Source of the DNA: Austropuccinia psidii
Taxonomy: Eukaryota > Basidiomycota > Pucciniomycetes > Pucciniales > Sphaerophragmiaceae
NCBI GenBank assembly: GCA_023105745.1
Contig: JALGQZ010000015.1
Coordinates: 4,425,499-4,489,498 of the forward strand
Length of the DNA: 64,000 bases
Direction of reading: 5' to 3'
Numbering within the stretch: position 1 is the first letter of the stretch; every line of letters begins with the position of its first letter. Position numbers and translations under genes: made by a program. Shown in pieces: positions 49,802 through 61,604 of this stretch. A model generated the notes under the pieces. That model searched no databases. It was given only the letters and a program-made list of their open reading frames with translations, and was not told the origin of the DNA.

Positions 49802-51638
49802 TGTAAGGTGTGGATATGAAACTTTGATAAAAAATCAAGTACTTTTCCTGTCCTCAAAATTTGTATAAGGTAAAATGCAATTAAAAATAGTAAGAAATAT
49901 TATTTTTAAGAGAAAACACGCCAATTTTATTGTTTATAACTTTATTAGTATAAAACAATAATATTATAAAAATTTATTGTTTTACCAACAATAAAAATTT
50001 ATCCAAAAAAATACTCTACAAGAGATATTTTAAGGCTACAAAAGAAATTTCTTCAAGAGCCATTTCAATTGGAATTAATTGAGCAAAGAACTGCAGGCAA
50101 TTAATTAAAGAACAAAGTCTTTAAAAAGAATATTAAAGAGAAAACACGCCCAAAAGTGACCAGAGTGAATTTGGAAACAAAGTGACAAAGTTAACAGTGA
50201 TGAAAGATGCTTTAATTCACTTATGGGGTGGTTCAGGGGTAAAAATGATTATAAAAGTTACAAACAATGATTATAATGATTTTTTCACGTGGTTAAAAGG
50301 TTCAAAATGATTTACAAAGGGTGGTTGGAATCTTTTATTGATTGGTTTAACAGTTTTAAACTAATTAATAAAAGGAAAAGATTCTAACATGAAGAGAAAA
50401 GTGGGGCAAAGAAGACATTCTTTTATAGCCATCAATTCTCTTACTCCAAAAGTAAATTTACTCTTGTCAGTCGTGAAAAACAGTCTGACAACAGAAAAGC
50501 CAATTATGGAATCATTGAACCCTGGTTTAGACCAAAAAAGGGCTGGTTTAAGCCATTTTTAGCCATTTTTAGCCATTTTAGACCCTTAAATCAGCCATTA
50601 CTATAGCAATACCAGGCCTAGAGCCTTCAAAACACGTCAGAATGTGTGTCAGAGGCGTAGAAACCAGTTAAAACTGTTTTTACTATGATTGTTTTATCTT
50701 AAGGGTAGTTTTACCCTCTTGGCAACAGCTAAAACTACCCCAGTTGGTATCAAAACCTCATCATCAATTGAGTTCACAGACCCTGTAACTCAATTCCAGG
50801 CCAAAAGTGATGAACCTTTGCGTGAATTTTGACATCTCACGCCTGTCAGCAAGGAATTTGGGGGTCTAGCTCCCCCTTAGAGCTGGAGTTCCTTTTCTCC
50901 CCCAGATTTAATCTTTCCAATTTATTTTTCCTTTAATTCCTCATCATGTATTATACTTATAATTTACATATGTAATTCAATTCAATTGTACAGTACAATA
51001 CAGTAATAATTGACACCTCATATGTAAATCAAAGTTCACTTATGTAATACACGCGCACATTTTGACATTTCAATTGAATTCAATTGAAAATACTTCAATT
51101 CCTCATAACTTCTAAACTAAACACAACACCTCAATTTTAACACAAAATTTGATGGTTAACACCACATGTGGTGTGAATTAAATTAAAGTTTTGAGGATTT
51201 TCAACTTTTGTATTGAAAATACTAAAAACTTAATTTAAGCTTATTTAGAGTTGAGTTACAAGAATTTCACTCAAGGGTGACCCCACCTGATTTTTTATGA
51301 GGAATCCAATGGTGAAATAATTTTCATGTGTTTATTTATTGGATAAAAAGTTATAATAATTTTTATTTAACTTTTTTCCAAATTTATTTATTTTTTCACA
51401 ATTTTGTTAAAATTTCATTTTTACTTAATTTTTTCAAGTATAAATGTAATTTTATACTTACAAAATTTTATGTATTTTTATTTTTAAATTGTAATTAATT
51501 TTTTATTTTTAATATAATTTTATGTTTATATTTTGATTTTTATTTTAATAATATAAATAAATTTATTTTATTTATATTAATATGTTATTTTTGTATTTGT
51601 GGTCTTTTGGGTATATGAAATTACCTCTAAGGCTCACA
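49802..51638 (-). repeat. 5' LTR of element B
   Basis: 1837 bases, nearly identical to 41542-43379. The TATA-like TATAAAAG on the minus strand at 50420-50427 is the likely promoter. All LTR differences I found lie in the first 700 plus-strand bases. Confidence 0.95.
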
Positions 51639-51676
51639 TACTGCCTCATTTATCCCACACAGGAGGAGTTCCCACA

Positions 51677-52371
51677 GTGTGTTTAGACTTATGATATAAG
51701 ATACCATCAAATAAATGAAATATTCCATTGTCATATTATGATTTCAAAATGTCATCAAAAGAATTAGCTAAAGCTGCATCTTTGCAATCTTTGTCAAGTA
51801 GAGAAGTAAGAATATGGAAATTTGTATCTTGCTTATAGCTTTCTCTAACTTCTTCAAAGAATTATGTTCCCCCATGTGTGATGTTAATTCCTTCAATCAG
51901 AATCCAAGGTTCTGCAGTTGCAGGAGCATATGAAGGATTATCAGGTGTAGTGGGTAATGCCCATCTACTCAAGGCATCAGCATTATTGTGAATATTTTCA
52001 GCTTTATCTATTATGTTAATATTCCCTCTATACTCCTCTATAGCAATCTGGCATCTTAACATGTGTCTGTTAGGTGTTTTCATGATTTCACTGAATTACA
52101 ATCAGTAATGGCTTCAAAAACACTACCATCAAGATAATAATGTAGTTTTTCCAAAGCCCAAACAAGGAAAAGGCACTCCATTTGGCTTGCTCCATACCCG
52201 GCCTCTGTAGGTTTAATTTTTCTTAAAATAAAACAAACTGGACCTTCATAACGCTTGTCATTGACAATTTGAACTTGATGAAGAGCTGCACCTAAACCTT
52301 CACCACATGCATCAACATACAGCTTGAAAGGAACTTTCCAGTCTGGCCTCAATAAAAATGGTGCATCTTTC
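51677..52371 (-). pseudogene. Element C RT end and RNase H (degenerate)
   Basis: Minus strand: [59 protein letters not shown] and [11 protein letters not shown], that is connection and RNase H, up to the integrase border. One frame break occurs near 52080 and stops occur near 51880. It is joined on the left, across insert E, to 28287, and on the right, through a deletion, to Gag. Confidence 0.85.
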
Positions 52372-53032
52372 TTCCTCCTTGTTTTTGAATTACATCAGAG
52401 TCCTTGCCATATTGAACACATTGTCCATGACTGTCTTCTCTTTCTTTGTAATTCTGTAGTTTGGTGGGCAAGGCCTGTTCCACTTGGATTTTGCCTTTTG
52501 CTTACCCTTCTGATTGCTCTTTGGGGCTTGCTTTTCCTTGTTTGGCACTTGTTGAGGCAGATTATTGCTTGTGGAGGCTTGGGGAGCTTGCACAGGGCTG
52601 TTGTTCTTTCCTTGGGCCAACTTCTTCTTCTGGTCCTCTGACAAAATTCTTTGGTTTTTTAACCAGGCTTTTATCTGTTGGACTTGTCCTTTGCAAGAAA
52701 TGGGTGTCCAACCCCTCAGAAGGTCCTCTGTCTTTTCTGGGCCCATCAACTTCTTCACTTGAAGATATGAGCTCATTGTGCCTATACAAAGACTTGAAAG
52801 AAGCTCCCACTCCTGCTGCTTTGCTGCCATAATCCAGGTCTTGTACTGAGACTGGTATATCTCTATTGTTGGCTGTTGGAAGTGGTTCAGGTCTGAAAAT
52901 AGGAATAGCAGTTATTTCAGCTTCTGGACTCTCAATAACATTGTCAAAGGTTCTGGCTAACATTTGGGAACTGGTGAAAGCTCTGGAATCTTCCATTTGT
53001 GCCTCTTCTCTGGGCTGACATTATTGTCTTTT
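52372..53032 (-). pseudogene. Element C Gag N-terminal region
   Basis: It aligns with the Gag N-terminus of A ([14 protein letters not shown] against FQHGKNLDVIQGQG). At about 52372 it changes directly into RT sequence, so the Gag capsid, knuckle, protease and most of RT are deleted. Frames 52562-52996 and 52390-52830 are both open. The right end is cut by insert D and resumes at 63091. Confidence 0.8.
52390..52830 (-). CDS. Overlapping ORF inside element C gag
   Basis: 146 residues beginning [20 protein letters not shown], with [20 protein letters not shown] and ending [15 protein letters not shown]. It is the counterpart of 36705-37097 (A) and 48663-49328 (B), still intact in an element whose pol is destroyed. 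Confidence 0.45.
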   Translation of the reverse strand: MAAKQQEWELLSSLCIGTMSSYLQVKKLMGPEKTEDLLRGWTPISCKGQVQQIKAWLKNQRILSEDQKKKLAQGKNNSPVQAPQASTSNNLPQQVPNKEKQAPKSNQKGKQKAKSKWNRPCPPNYRITKKEKTVMDNVFNMARTLM

Positions 53033-53755
53033 TGTCACAGGGGCTCTTCTAAATGAAGAGGGCCTGGCACTCAGTGAACAGAATTACTTATGGAGGGCTC
53101 AGAATAAATAATCAATTGATAAAAGTAATGAGATAAGAGTTGAATTCCCAGTCATAAAGTAATTAGCATTAAAAGACAAGAGAGAAAAACAAAAGAAATA
53201 ATAAAGAGCCAACAACAAATAATGCTGAATCACTGTTTCAACCTGTTCAGAAAAAAGAAAAGGATTAATAAGGATATGACCACCACTACTCTACTGAACA
53301 GGTGAGGGAAGGCAAAGACTAACTCAATAAATAATAAAATAATACTTCTGAAGAAGAAATAAAATAATATTATATAAATCAATCCAATATTTTGATCAAC
53401 TGGGGGAAAAACCCCCAGGTGGGTGAAAGGGGGCTGGTATATGTGAAAAAATGCCATCCTGGAGTTTGAGTGTTGAGAAACCATGACTATATTCTTGAAT
53501 AAACTGCATTTGAGATGTGAAAATGTATTGGTGTATTAAATACAGTTATTTGAATCAATACAGGTGTTTTCACCTTTATTGAGGGAAGGCCTGTATTTGG
53601 TGAATCCTGTATTTGGGTTTAGCCTGTATTGAGCTGTATTGAGGTTTGAAACTGTATTTGGTGAATCTTCCATGAAACTACTTTCTGATTAGGTGTTGGA
53701 AGATTTTCCATTGGTAATGAATGGTAACACCCTGCCTTTCTTGATGGCTGTGACA
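53033..53755 (-). repeat. 3' LTR of element D
   Basis: 723 bases. It contains an inverted repeat (GCTCTTCTAAATGAAGAGGG) at its start and a cluster of CTGTATT/AATACAG heptamers at about 53530-53660. The purine tract AAGAGGGGCATAA (minus strand) lies just inside it at 53756-53768. Confidence 0.92.
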
Positions 53756-54680
53756 TTATGCCCCTCTTGAAAGTGGTGATCTCTGAGCACCATAAGAGTA
53801 AGTGAATCTTGATGAGGTCAAATGAAGCTTTCTCCCCCCTCAATTTCCCACTTCTCATTCCCCATAATTCTTCCTCATCAATCATAATTTAAAACTCTTT
53901 CATCTTAAAAACTTGTAGGTCCTTCTTCTTTAACTTGATTCTGATTCCTCTTCCCTTCTTTGAAATTTCTCTTCATTTTCTTCTGTTTCTCCTATTTTTG
54001 ATCTTCTTCTCATTGCAGTGTTCTTCACCCAATTTGTCTTGAGTCCTCATGGCTCATGATAAATGGTGATTTCAGGTTCATGTCCTAAGAACTTACTGCC
54101 ATGGCATAAATTGTCTTCATTTTGAGATTTGGCCAAATTGGCCCTTTGAAGGATCCATTGAAAATTTTCCCCAATTGTTGTTTCCTGGGGCTTTTTGGCT
54201 GATTTGGCCGAAAATGCCCAAAAATGCAAGATATTGAAGATTCTGATGATTTCTTGATTGAAATGACTGAATTGGTAGTTTTTTATGATTTTGAAGAAGT
54301 AATAGCCAGAAATTCCCAAAGTGCACAAATATGCCAATATGACTGAAATGCCACATTTTAATGATTCTTTTAATGAAATGAAGGTTTTGAAGGTTTAGGA
54401 AATGAATTAGCCAGAAATGCACCAAGTTTTTATTTCCTTTGGGTTTTTGATGTTTTGAAGGCTTTTCACATAATTTGAAGATTATTTGATGGCATTGTGT
54501 GCAAAATGCGCAAATACCTAAAAATGGCCAATTTGGCCAATGAAACAGTTTTTTTATGAAAGCTTCATCTATTTTCTTGTGCTTGAATCCCTTCTTGAAG
54601 TTCAAGTTGCCATATATGACTTGCTGACTTGGATTTTTTCCATGATTTGCTTTGTCTTGGCTTTGAATCTTGACTTGAAG

Positions 54681-55849
54681 ATGAGTTCAAAGCTGACTTT
54701 CATTTGTGACTCCAACCACTCTGATTCTCTGCCTTCCGTAATCTATGGTGCTAGTGTCTTTGATAACTTGAGGGAGCTTTCTGAAGAGAGTATGGCCCCT
54801 ACAGAGATTTATGACATCAATAAAACCTATAATGGTTTTAAATCTGTTAGAGTTATTGAACCACCCGGCATCAATTGTTGGAAGACGGGGGTTCCTTGTG
54901 TTGAATCTGCTACTGCTAGGTCCACTAGGTGCCAATTCTGCAACCTTGGGAAACAAAATTGCTCTCAGGCCAACCATAATTTCCCAGAAAAGCCCAGATG
55001 ATTATGGCGCAGCATCAAGAAGGTTGGAAGGTTTGGGTTGGAAGCTCCTGTTGATTAACCTCCAACTTCTGATTCCACCTCTGGCCACTCCAATTTTGAG
55101 TTGAATGATCAAGGAATTGCTGAGTCACTGACCTCTGTGGTTTTGTTTTCTTCTGCTTGAGTTACTGGATCCTGAATGAGAGGTGTTCAACAATGGACTA
55201 ACACCAACAGTTCTTGGGCCAATATTGGAGGACCCATTTACCCCAAAGGCAACCCCATTGGAGTAGCCCCAGAGGTTCCTATTTTGGTCACCAGAAAGGA
55301 TGGAAGACTTGGAAAATTGATGAGAAATTTGGTGGTTCAAGATGAAAATGATACTGATGCTGAAGGGAGTGATGAGCTTGATGTAGAAGAACTTGAAGTT
55401 AATACCTCTATCCAAAAAAGAAGAATCCAATCCACCTCATTATCCCCATTCCAAGCCAGTACCACCACCCATGAAGTGATCATGTCCCCCAGCTACCTCA
55501 ACCTCCAATTAGATCCCCAACCAGGCCATCCACACTTGCCTCTACCTCCACCAATATTCAACCACCTGTGGCCAGTACCTCTAGAGACCCAATGTGTCCA
55601 GAACCTGAATCAATCTTTGACAACCATTGGCTCTGGAATATCACTGGAAACTTCAATGATCAGAAGAAGGTGAATAAGACCGTGGTAAGATCCCTATTTG
55701 CTGAAGTGGATTCTTTGACTGAGGTGTTTGTTGATAAGGCTATGAAGAGTGCTATTCAAGGTGAACCCACTAGGGCTTTGGCCAGGGAGGCAGTTGCATA
55801 TTAAGATGCCTTGGTTGTTAAGTTTAGAGAAGCCTTAAAGAAATTTTGA
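54681..55849 (+). pseudogene. Antisense extra gene of element D
   Basis: Plus strand, opposite to gag-pol. From ATG at 54681 it reads MSSKLTFICDSNHSD … FKSVRVIEPPGINCWKTGVP, then CQFCNLGKQNC, a cysteine cluster that may bind metal. After in-frame stops between 55000 and 55175 it resumes with WTNTNSSWANIGGPIYPKG and the acidic DAEGSDELDVEELEVN, then a Pro/Ser/Thr-rich linker. A frameshift between about 55500 and 55570 leads to an α-helical C-terminus (FAEVDSLTEVFVDKAMK) ending near 55849. I recall related hypothetical proteins from myrtle rust, with no assigned function; this is not verified. Reading frames extending over 1.1 kb against the element's own strand argue for a once-functional gene. 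Confidence 0.65.
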
Positions 55850-56588
55850 TGAGGATTATCTGTAGTTGGTCTTTATCATGACTAGTGTTTTGCTCTTTGA
55901 TTATTAAATATAATGACTCCCCAAAACGGACATGGGAGTGATGACTTCTGCTTTTGAAAACAAGAAATGAAAAATAAAATAATAAAAGTAAAAGAAAATG
56001 AAAAAAATGAAAAGAAATAATTGAGAGAAAAAGAGAGTAAAGAAAATAAAATAAAATAAAGAAACTTCTGAGGATTGATTTTCTTGTGGCAAGTTGCTTG
56101 ATTTTGGCTATAATTTTCCATAATTTTCCTGAAAAGATAAAACCATACATTTGATGCTCACAGCATGGCCAAGGTGTTGTTTTACCAGAAGTAGAACCCT
56201 CAGAGATGCATACCAAGAGATGGAACCTCCTTTCATAACTTCCACTACCCACCAAGCATCATACAACAGGTGGAAAACTTTGCCATAAATGAATCTTGAG
56301 TTAAGGAATGTTTTGAATAATACTGAATGGCATAATTTGGAATAATAAAATATGAAAAAAAAGAAACTAATAAAGAATAGAGAGAATTTGGCCATATCTT
56401 GATGAAAGGTCCAAATTCAAGGGTAATGATGTTGCAAGGCCTTTTAAACCTTTCCAAAGAATTGAAAAGTGCTCACAAAGTGGCCAAGGTGATTATTACA
56501 ACATATTTTGGTAAAATACCCCCTTAAAGATGCATGCCAGGAGAGGAACTTACTTGCATAAACTCCAATCCCCACCAAGCACCATGAA
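55850..56588. repeat. Intergenic spacer with diverged direct duplication
   Basis: Two units of about 110-120 bases align: 56160-56270 (GGCCAAGGTGTTGTTTTACC … CCCACCAAGCATCAT) and 56478-56590 (GGCCAAGGTGATTATTACAA … CCCACCAAGCACCAT). No protein is evident in the remainder. Confidence 0.6.
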
Positions 56589-58018
56589 TCAAACTTGTGA
56601 GGCATTTGGGCCAGGCTTGTCTGGATACAAGGTGTGAAAATCCTTGAAAAGGTTTGGGGAGCTGGTAAGGTTGGAAGGTGGTTCCCAAGCTGTTCTTTCT
56701 GGGTTTTCATTGAATCCTTTCCACTCCACTAGATACCATAATGTACCTCTCTTGAGTTTTGAGTCCAGAACCTGAGACATTTCCCATTCTTCCTGCTCTT
56801 CCACTATTACTGGTGGTGGTGGCAATTGATATTGATTTGGGATAGTTGATTGCTTTACTGGTTATAATAAGGACACATGAAAGACAGGGTGAACTGACTT
56901 CCATTGTTGAAGCAACTTGAGGTGATATGCATGGCTGCCAATTTTCTTCAAAACTTCAAGAGGTCCCAACCATCTTGCTGAAAGTTTCTTGGCGGGTCTT
57001 GTTGTCTTGATGTTCTTGGAAGCTAACCATACTTTGTCTCCAGGTTGAAAATCAGGTGGAATTGCTCTGTTTCTATCTGAATACTTCTCAAAAGGCTTTA
57101 TTTCTGACTCTAATTCTTCTTTGACAACTTGCAGTACTGATTGGAGTTTTGTTGATAAATTCCTGAAAGGTGTATCCTGAGAAATGTGAACTGAGTCAAA
57201 GCTGGGATTTCTTCCATAAATGGTGTAAAACAGTGACCGTTTTGTTGATCATTGTTCTGCATTATTATAGGCAAATTCAGCCAGAGGGAGCCAGGTGTAC
57301 CAGTCATATTGATGGTAACTGACATACATCCAAAGATACTGTTTTAGAATATGATTTACCCTCTCTGTCTATCAATATGTCTCAGGGTGAAAGGCAGTTG
57401 AAAGATCTCTTGATATCTTGAGCTGCTGACAAAACTGAGTCCAAAATGATGAAACAAATAATGAACCTCTATCACTAACAACACTGATTGGAAGAAAATG
57501 TTTGGAAAAGACATGAGTAATAAAGATTTGAGCTAAGTCTAAAGCAGTTATTGCTGAATAAGCTGGAATAAATATTTCCATCTTTGAGAATCTGTCTACA
57601 ACTACTAAAATTGAAGCAAAGTTGCTTGACAGAGGCAATTGAGGGATAAAGTCCATTGATAATGAATTTGAAGAGGCTTGAGTAATCCAAAATTCTCATG
57701 GTGAATGTTCTTGTTTCTTGAAAATTGCTGACATGAGGACACATAGTCCTTGATAATTTGATTCATGTCAGCCCAATAAAAATCTCTCCTGATGAGCTTG
57801 AGGGTCTTCTCCTGGCCAGGGTAGCCAGCCAACAGTGAGTCATGACACTTTTGAAGGATATCCAATTGAAGTTCATGATTGCTTGGGATGACTACTCTAT
57901 CTTTGAATAATGAAAATTTGGCTTGAGGTTCAAGAGAATAATCTGAGACTGATTCAACTCTTGCTACTTTCGTGAGAATTTCCTTATAATCTTTGTCCTG
58001 CCATACTGCTTTCTGAAT
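56589..58018 (-). pseudogene. Element D integrase with chromodomain
   Basis: The zinc finger region reads KCHDSLLAGYPGQEKTLKLI then VSSCQQFSRNK. Compared with the usual GHPG and CxxC, His is Tyr and a Cys is Phe. The core has MDFIPQLPLS and VVSDRGSLFVSSFW. HPETY plus stops stands where HPETDGQ is expected, followed by TERVNHIL. The C-terminal DKVWLASKNIKTTRPAKKL and LGPLEVLKKIGSHAYHLKL give the GPY/F module, and VLDSKLKRGTLWYLVEWKGF … AWEPPSNL (56640-56800) is a clear chromodomain. Many stops and shifts make it non-functional. Confidence 0.88.
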
Positions 58019-59230
58019 TTAATCAACTAAATCTGAGAAAACTTCAACTTTGATTGAGAAAAATCTTGACTCTTTAATTTCATTTTGCTTGAGAACTTGA
58101 TGAAAGTTTTGAGCATTCTTGCTGATGAAGTCCACCCCCCTCTCTGGGTACACGTTGTTGAAATGCGAAAAGGCATCTGGTAAAGTGGCCAGTCTGCCTG
58201 GGAGGTAAGTGATAGAAAAATGGAATTCAGACAGAAACTCTGCGCAACGGGCTTGATGGCAATTAAGGACTTTGGAAGACATAAAATATTGAAGGGAAGA
58301 GTGGTCTGTCAAGACTTCAAAGGAATCAGAAAGAGAAAGAAGAAAGGCTCTGCAGCGCTTGAGAGCCCAAAATATGCCAAGGAGTTCCTTGTCATGAACT
58401 TCATAGTTGAGCTCAGCTGGAAGGATCTTGCGGCTATAAAATGCAATGGGATGCTTTCCTGAGTTATTCACCTGACTCAGTACAGCACCCAAGGAATAAT
58501 CAGAAGCATCAGTCTCTAAAATAATTGGTAGAGAAGGATTGAAATGGAATAGGATAGGAGCAGTGGTGAAAGCTTCTTTGAGTATTTGAAACTGGCTCAG
58601 AGCTTCCCAATTGAAGATGAAGGGAGAATCTTTTTTAAAGAGGGAAGTGAGAGCAGAGATTTTTTTGGAATAATTTTTCATAAAACAACAATAGAAGTTG
58701 GAAAAGCCAAGGAAAGATTGAAGTGCCTTGATTTTCTTTGGCTGAGGCCAATTTAGGATTTGCTGAATTTTTGAAGACTCCATCTTGAGGCCTTCACTTG
58801 AAACAACATAGCCCAAGTATTCCACACTTGAGGCATGGAATACACACTTTGAGGCTTTAGAAAACAAATTATTTTCCCTCAGGCTTTTTAGGAAAGAGGC
58901 CACATGTTTGACATGTTCCTCCTCAGAACTAGAGAAGACCATTATATAATCTAAGTAGACTACAACAAAAATATCCAAGAAATCTGCAAAGATATTATTC
59001 ACAAGATTCTGTAATTAAGCAGGAGCCTTGGTAAAGCCAAATGGAATAACCAAATTTTCATAACCACCATATTCAACTCTAAAGGAAGTTAAGTGCTCAT
59101 CTCCCTCTTTGCTTATCAAGATATTATAAGCATCACCAAATCTATCTTGGAGAAGATAGTCAAACCATTGAAGATGGTAAGGAGCTGAATCATAGGACGA
59201 AAAGGATAACTGTTCTTCCTAGTGACAGCA
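58019..59230 (-). pseudogene. Element D RT and RNase H
   Basis: A 327-residue open frame at 58019-59002, preceded by a stop in APA*LQNLVNNIF and by a one-base deletion near 59145 in the …KIDL.GDAYN motif. The catalytic box reads VVVYLDYIMVFS (58946-58957), with Tyr for the second Asp of YLDD. RNase H has ETDASDYSLGAVLSQ, LTDHSSLQYF and PDAFSHFNNVYPERG. Confidence 0.9.
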
Positions 59231-60170
59231 TTAAATTTGCGGTATTAAACACACAAACGAAGGCCACCATCCTTTTTCTTAACAAAAAGGACAGGTGCTC
59301 CTGTTGAAGAGGTGCTTGGCCTAATGAAACCCTTCTCTACATTCTCTGAAATGTAGGCCCATAGTTTTTCTGACTCATTCTTTGATAAAGAGTAGATAAC
59401 ACCGACTTGAGGTAGAAGACCCTCCAGTTTGATATGATGATCACAGGCACAGTGTGGAGGAAGTTTCTCTGCTTTCACCTTGGAGAATACATCCAAAGAT
59501 TGGTGATAAGCAGGAGGTACTACCTTTAACACAGCTTCAATCTCTTCTGACTCTTCCTCCTCATCCAACTGCTCCTCCAGGGAGGCATGAAAATATGAAG
59601 GAGGAGGGTCAATATCCCCTTGAAAGAGATGAAGTGAAGATATAGCAACATCTTCTCCAGCATCTTTTATCTCTTTGAATACTTCATCTCTTGATGGAAG
59701 TAATGACTGAGAGGGATTGATGGAAGGGATATGGACAGAAGTAGGAAGGGAGGGTGTCTTAAGTTCACCAACCAGAGCAACACTTTTGACAGAAGTAGTA
59801 AAGTAATTACTAGTAGAAGAAGTAATACCACTAGAATCCTTATGAATAGAAGCATAGGTGATCAATCCATTTTTCCAATCAATAATGGGACTAAAATGGT
59901 AAAGAAAATCATATCCCAATATTAGGTCTTCTCCCTTGGGTGAATCTATGACAAAGAAATCCCATTCAAAGCTTGGGAATTAAGGCAAGTCAACAACCCA
60001 CTTGGTATAATGGGTGATGAACAGGGAAGTGGATTCATTGGAATCAAAAATGAAAAGAGGAACTTTTTAAGGGAGCTCTTACATGGTCGATGAGTACTTG
60101 CGAACAAAATTCTTTGCAATAAAAGAGTTTTTAGTACCAGACTCAATGAGAATACTATAAAAAATATCAG
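59231..60170 (-). pseudogene. Element D protease and start of RT
   Basis: The protease active site reads LIESGTKNSFIAKNFV at about 60106-60150, where the family has a D-S/T-G motif; Glu replaces the catalytic Asp. After two stops it continues GEDLILGYDFLYHFSPIIDW, an acidic linker, then the RT start EKGFIRPSTSSTGAPVLFVK and KKDGGLRLCV, where TAA (59245-59247) interrupts before [11 protein letters not shown]. Confidence 0.85.
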
Positions 60171-60339
60171 AGAGGGAAGAGAAAATAAGAAATTTTAAAT
60201 ATTTCTTGAAAATAGTATTCAGAGTGCACAATTGTGCTCTTGAAGGAAATAAGTGAGAACCATTGAACCCATCATTATCCCCACTCAGGCTTTTACCTGC
60301 TTGCTAGGGAAGCCTCTTGTTGATTCCTGCCTGTTTACA

Positions 60340-61604
60340 GGCCTCTTGAAGCATTTTTCATGTGGGTGCTTGCCACCACAACAAGTGCATAAGCCTTCTT
60401 TACTCCTCCTCTCCTTTTCAGAACCAATTAATTTGTTGTACTTAGTGAGAGAGAAGCATGAGGCTTGTCTTTGGACACTTGAAAATTCTTCCCCTTCCTA
60501 TTCTTCCTGTGATAAGGCTTTTTTGATGATGAACTTTGAGGAGGCTTGGAGGATTCTTCTCTTGATGACTACCCCTTTCATTCTGCATCTCATGGTACCT
60601 GGTATCTAATTCCAAAGTGATGTCCATGAGCTCTTGAAGGCTATCAAAGTTTCCAGGGTGAGAAGCCAGCTGGTCCAAAAATCTTGATGCCAAGCCTCTT
60701 CTATATACATGAACATAGGCCCTTTCCCCCACTCTCCAATTCTCGACATTGAGCTTCTGAAATTTGCTATGTACAAGCAAACTTGACCACTTTCTTCCAT
60801 CCTGAGATTGTCTAACTCTTGTTCAGCCTTCTTGACATCATTAGGGTCACCAAACAGAGTGAATAATGGGGTTTCAAATAACTTCCAGTGATTGAGGAGA
60901 TAGGGTGGGTCTTCATTGGAGATATTTGAGAGGTAAGGTTCAATACATTTGCCAGCTCTAGCAGTGAGAAAAGAAGTTGAGTACAAAACCTTCTTCCTGT
61001 CAGAGAAGAGGTTTTCTGGGTCATTATGGAAAATTAATTGACAAGATTGAATAAATCCTCTCAATTGATAAGCTTTAGTACCATAAAAGGAATCAGGTGC
61101 CTTCATTGATGGAGTCTTGAATGCTGGGGCTTCTGAAGTGTCCCTTGGGGAAACTGCTTGAGTTAGTTGTCCCATGAATTGAGTCATCTGCTCCATCATT
61201 TTGAGAAAATTTGATTCAGCTTCAGAGACAAGAGGTTGATTAGAAGGGGCTAGATTTGGAGCTTCAGAAGCCTCAGGGGCACCTGCCACTTCAGTTTTTT
61301 CAGACTCCTCCTCTTCCACAGAGCCCTCCCCCTCTTCATCTTCAGCTTCCCCTGATCTGCTTCTAGGACCTTGAGAAATGCTTGGATAGCCACCCAACAA
61401 GCCAGAGAATGATATTTATCTTGAATTCACACCTCCTCTTCTGGAGGGTGCTTCTCCTTCCATTGGTGGTCCTCTGTCCAAATTTTCACTCAGTTGATGA
61501 ACTGATGGTATGTGGTCAAGAGGAGCCCTTGCTGTAGGAGTGAGAACAGCTTGATGTCTTCAAGATCTTTTATTTTTGGCTGGAGGGCTATGTTGAACTG
61601 GCAT
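60340..61604 (-). pseudogene. Element D Gag
   Basis: ATG at 61604 (MPVQHSPPAKNKRS), with stops near 61560 and 61427 and a frameshift near 60700-60780. An acidic N-terminal region (EAEDEEGEGSVEEEESEKTE) is followed by the Gag capsid-like domain (AFKTPSMKAPDSFYG, RGFIQSCQLIFHNDP, LFTLFGDPNDV) and LDQLASHPGNFDSLQELMDI. A zinc knuckle LCTCCGGKHPHEKC (about 60350-60392) has Cx2Cx3Hx4C spacing, a form I recall in rust Gypsy Gags. Confidence 0.88.

Larger units (their letters stand above)
41542..51638 (-). mobile_element. Element B: full-length, very young Ty3/Gypsy retrotransposon
   Basis: LTRs 41542-43379 and 49802-51638, perfect target duplication TACTG (41537-41541 and 51639-51643). I count about seven substitutions and one single-base indel between the LTRs. 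The internal order matches element A. Coding capacity is nearly whole but shows a Gag frameshift zone near 48550-48630, TAA at 44696-44698, TGA at 43952-43954 and a protease DPG instead of DT/SG. It is inserted in LTR E. Confidence 0.95.
28288..51676 (+). repeat. Solo LTR E, host to elements A and B
   Basis: It starts TGTGGTATACC, ends GTTCCCACA and is flanked by GTGT (28284-28287 and 51677-51680). Subtracting A, B and their target copies leaves about 2.6 kb: 28288-29398, 40093-41541 and 51644-51676. That piece has TG…CA termini, a TATAAATA box on the plus strand and no protein-coding capacity, as expected of a solo LTR in plus orientation. I find no other copy in the window, so the LTR identity rests on termini, target duplication and promoter. 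Confidence 0.7.

Noticed and set aside
54117..54605. Minus-strand 162-codon frame in element D
   Set aside because: It overlaps the region before the antisense gene, consists of Lys/Asn/His/Phe-rich text with internal repeats of NFWLL/FGQISQK type, and shows no domain.
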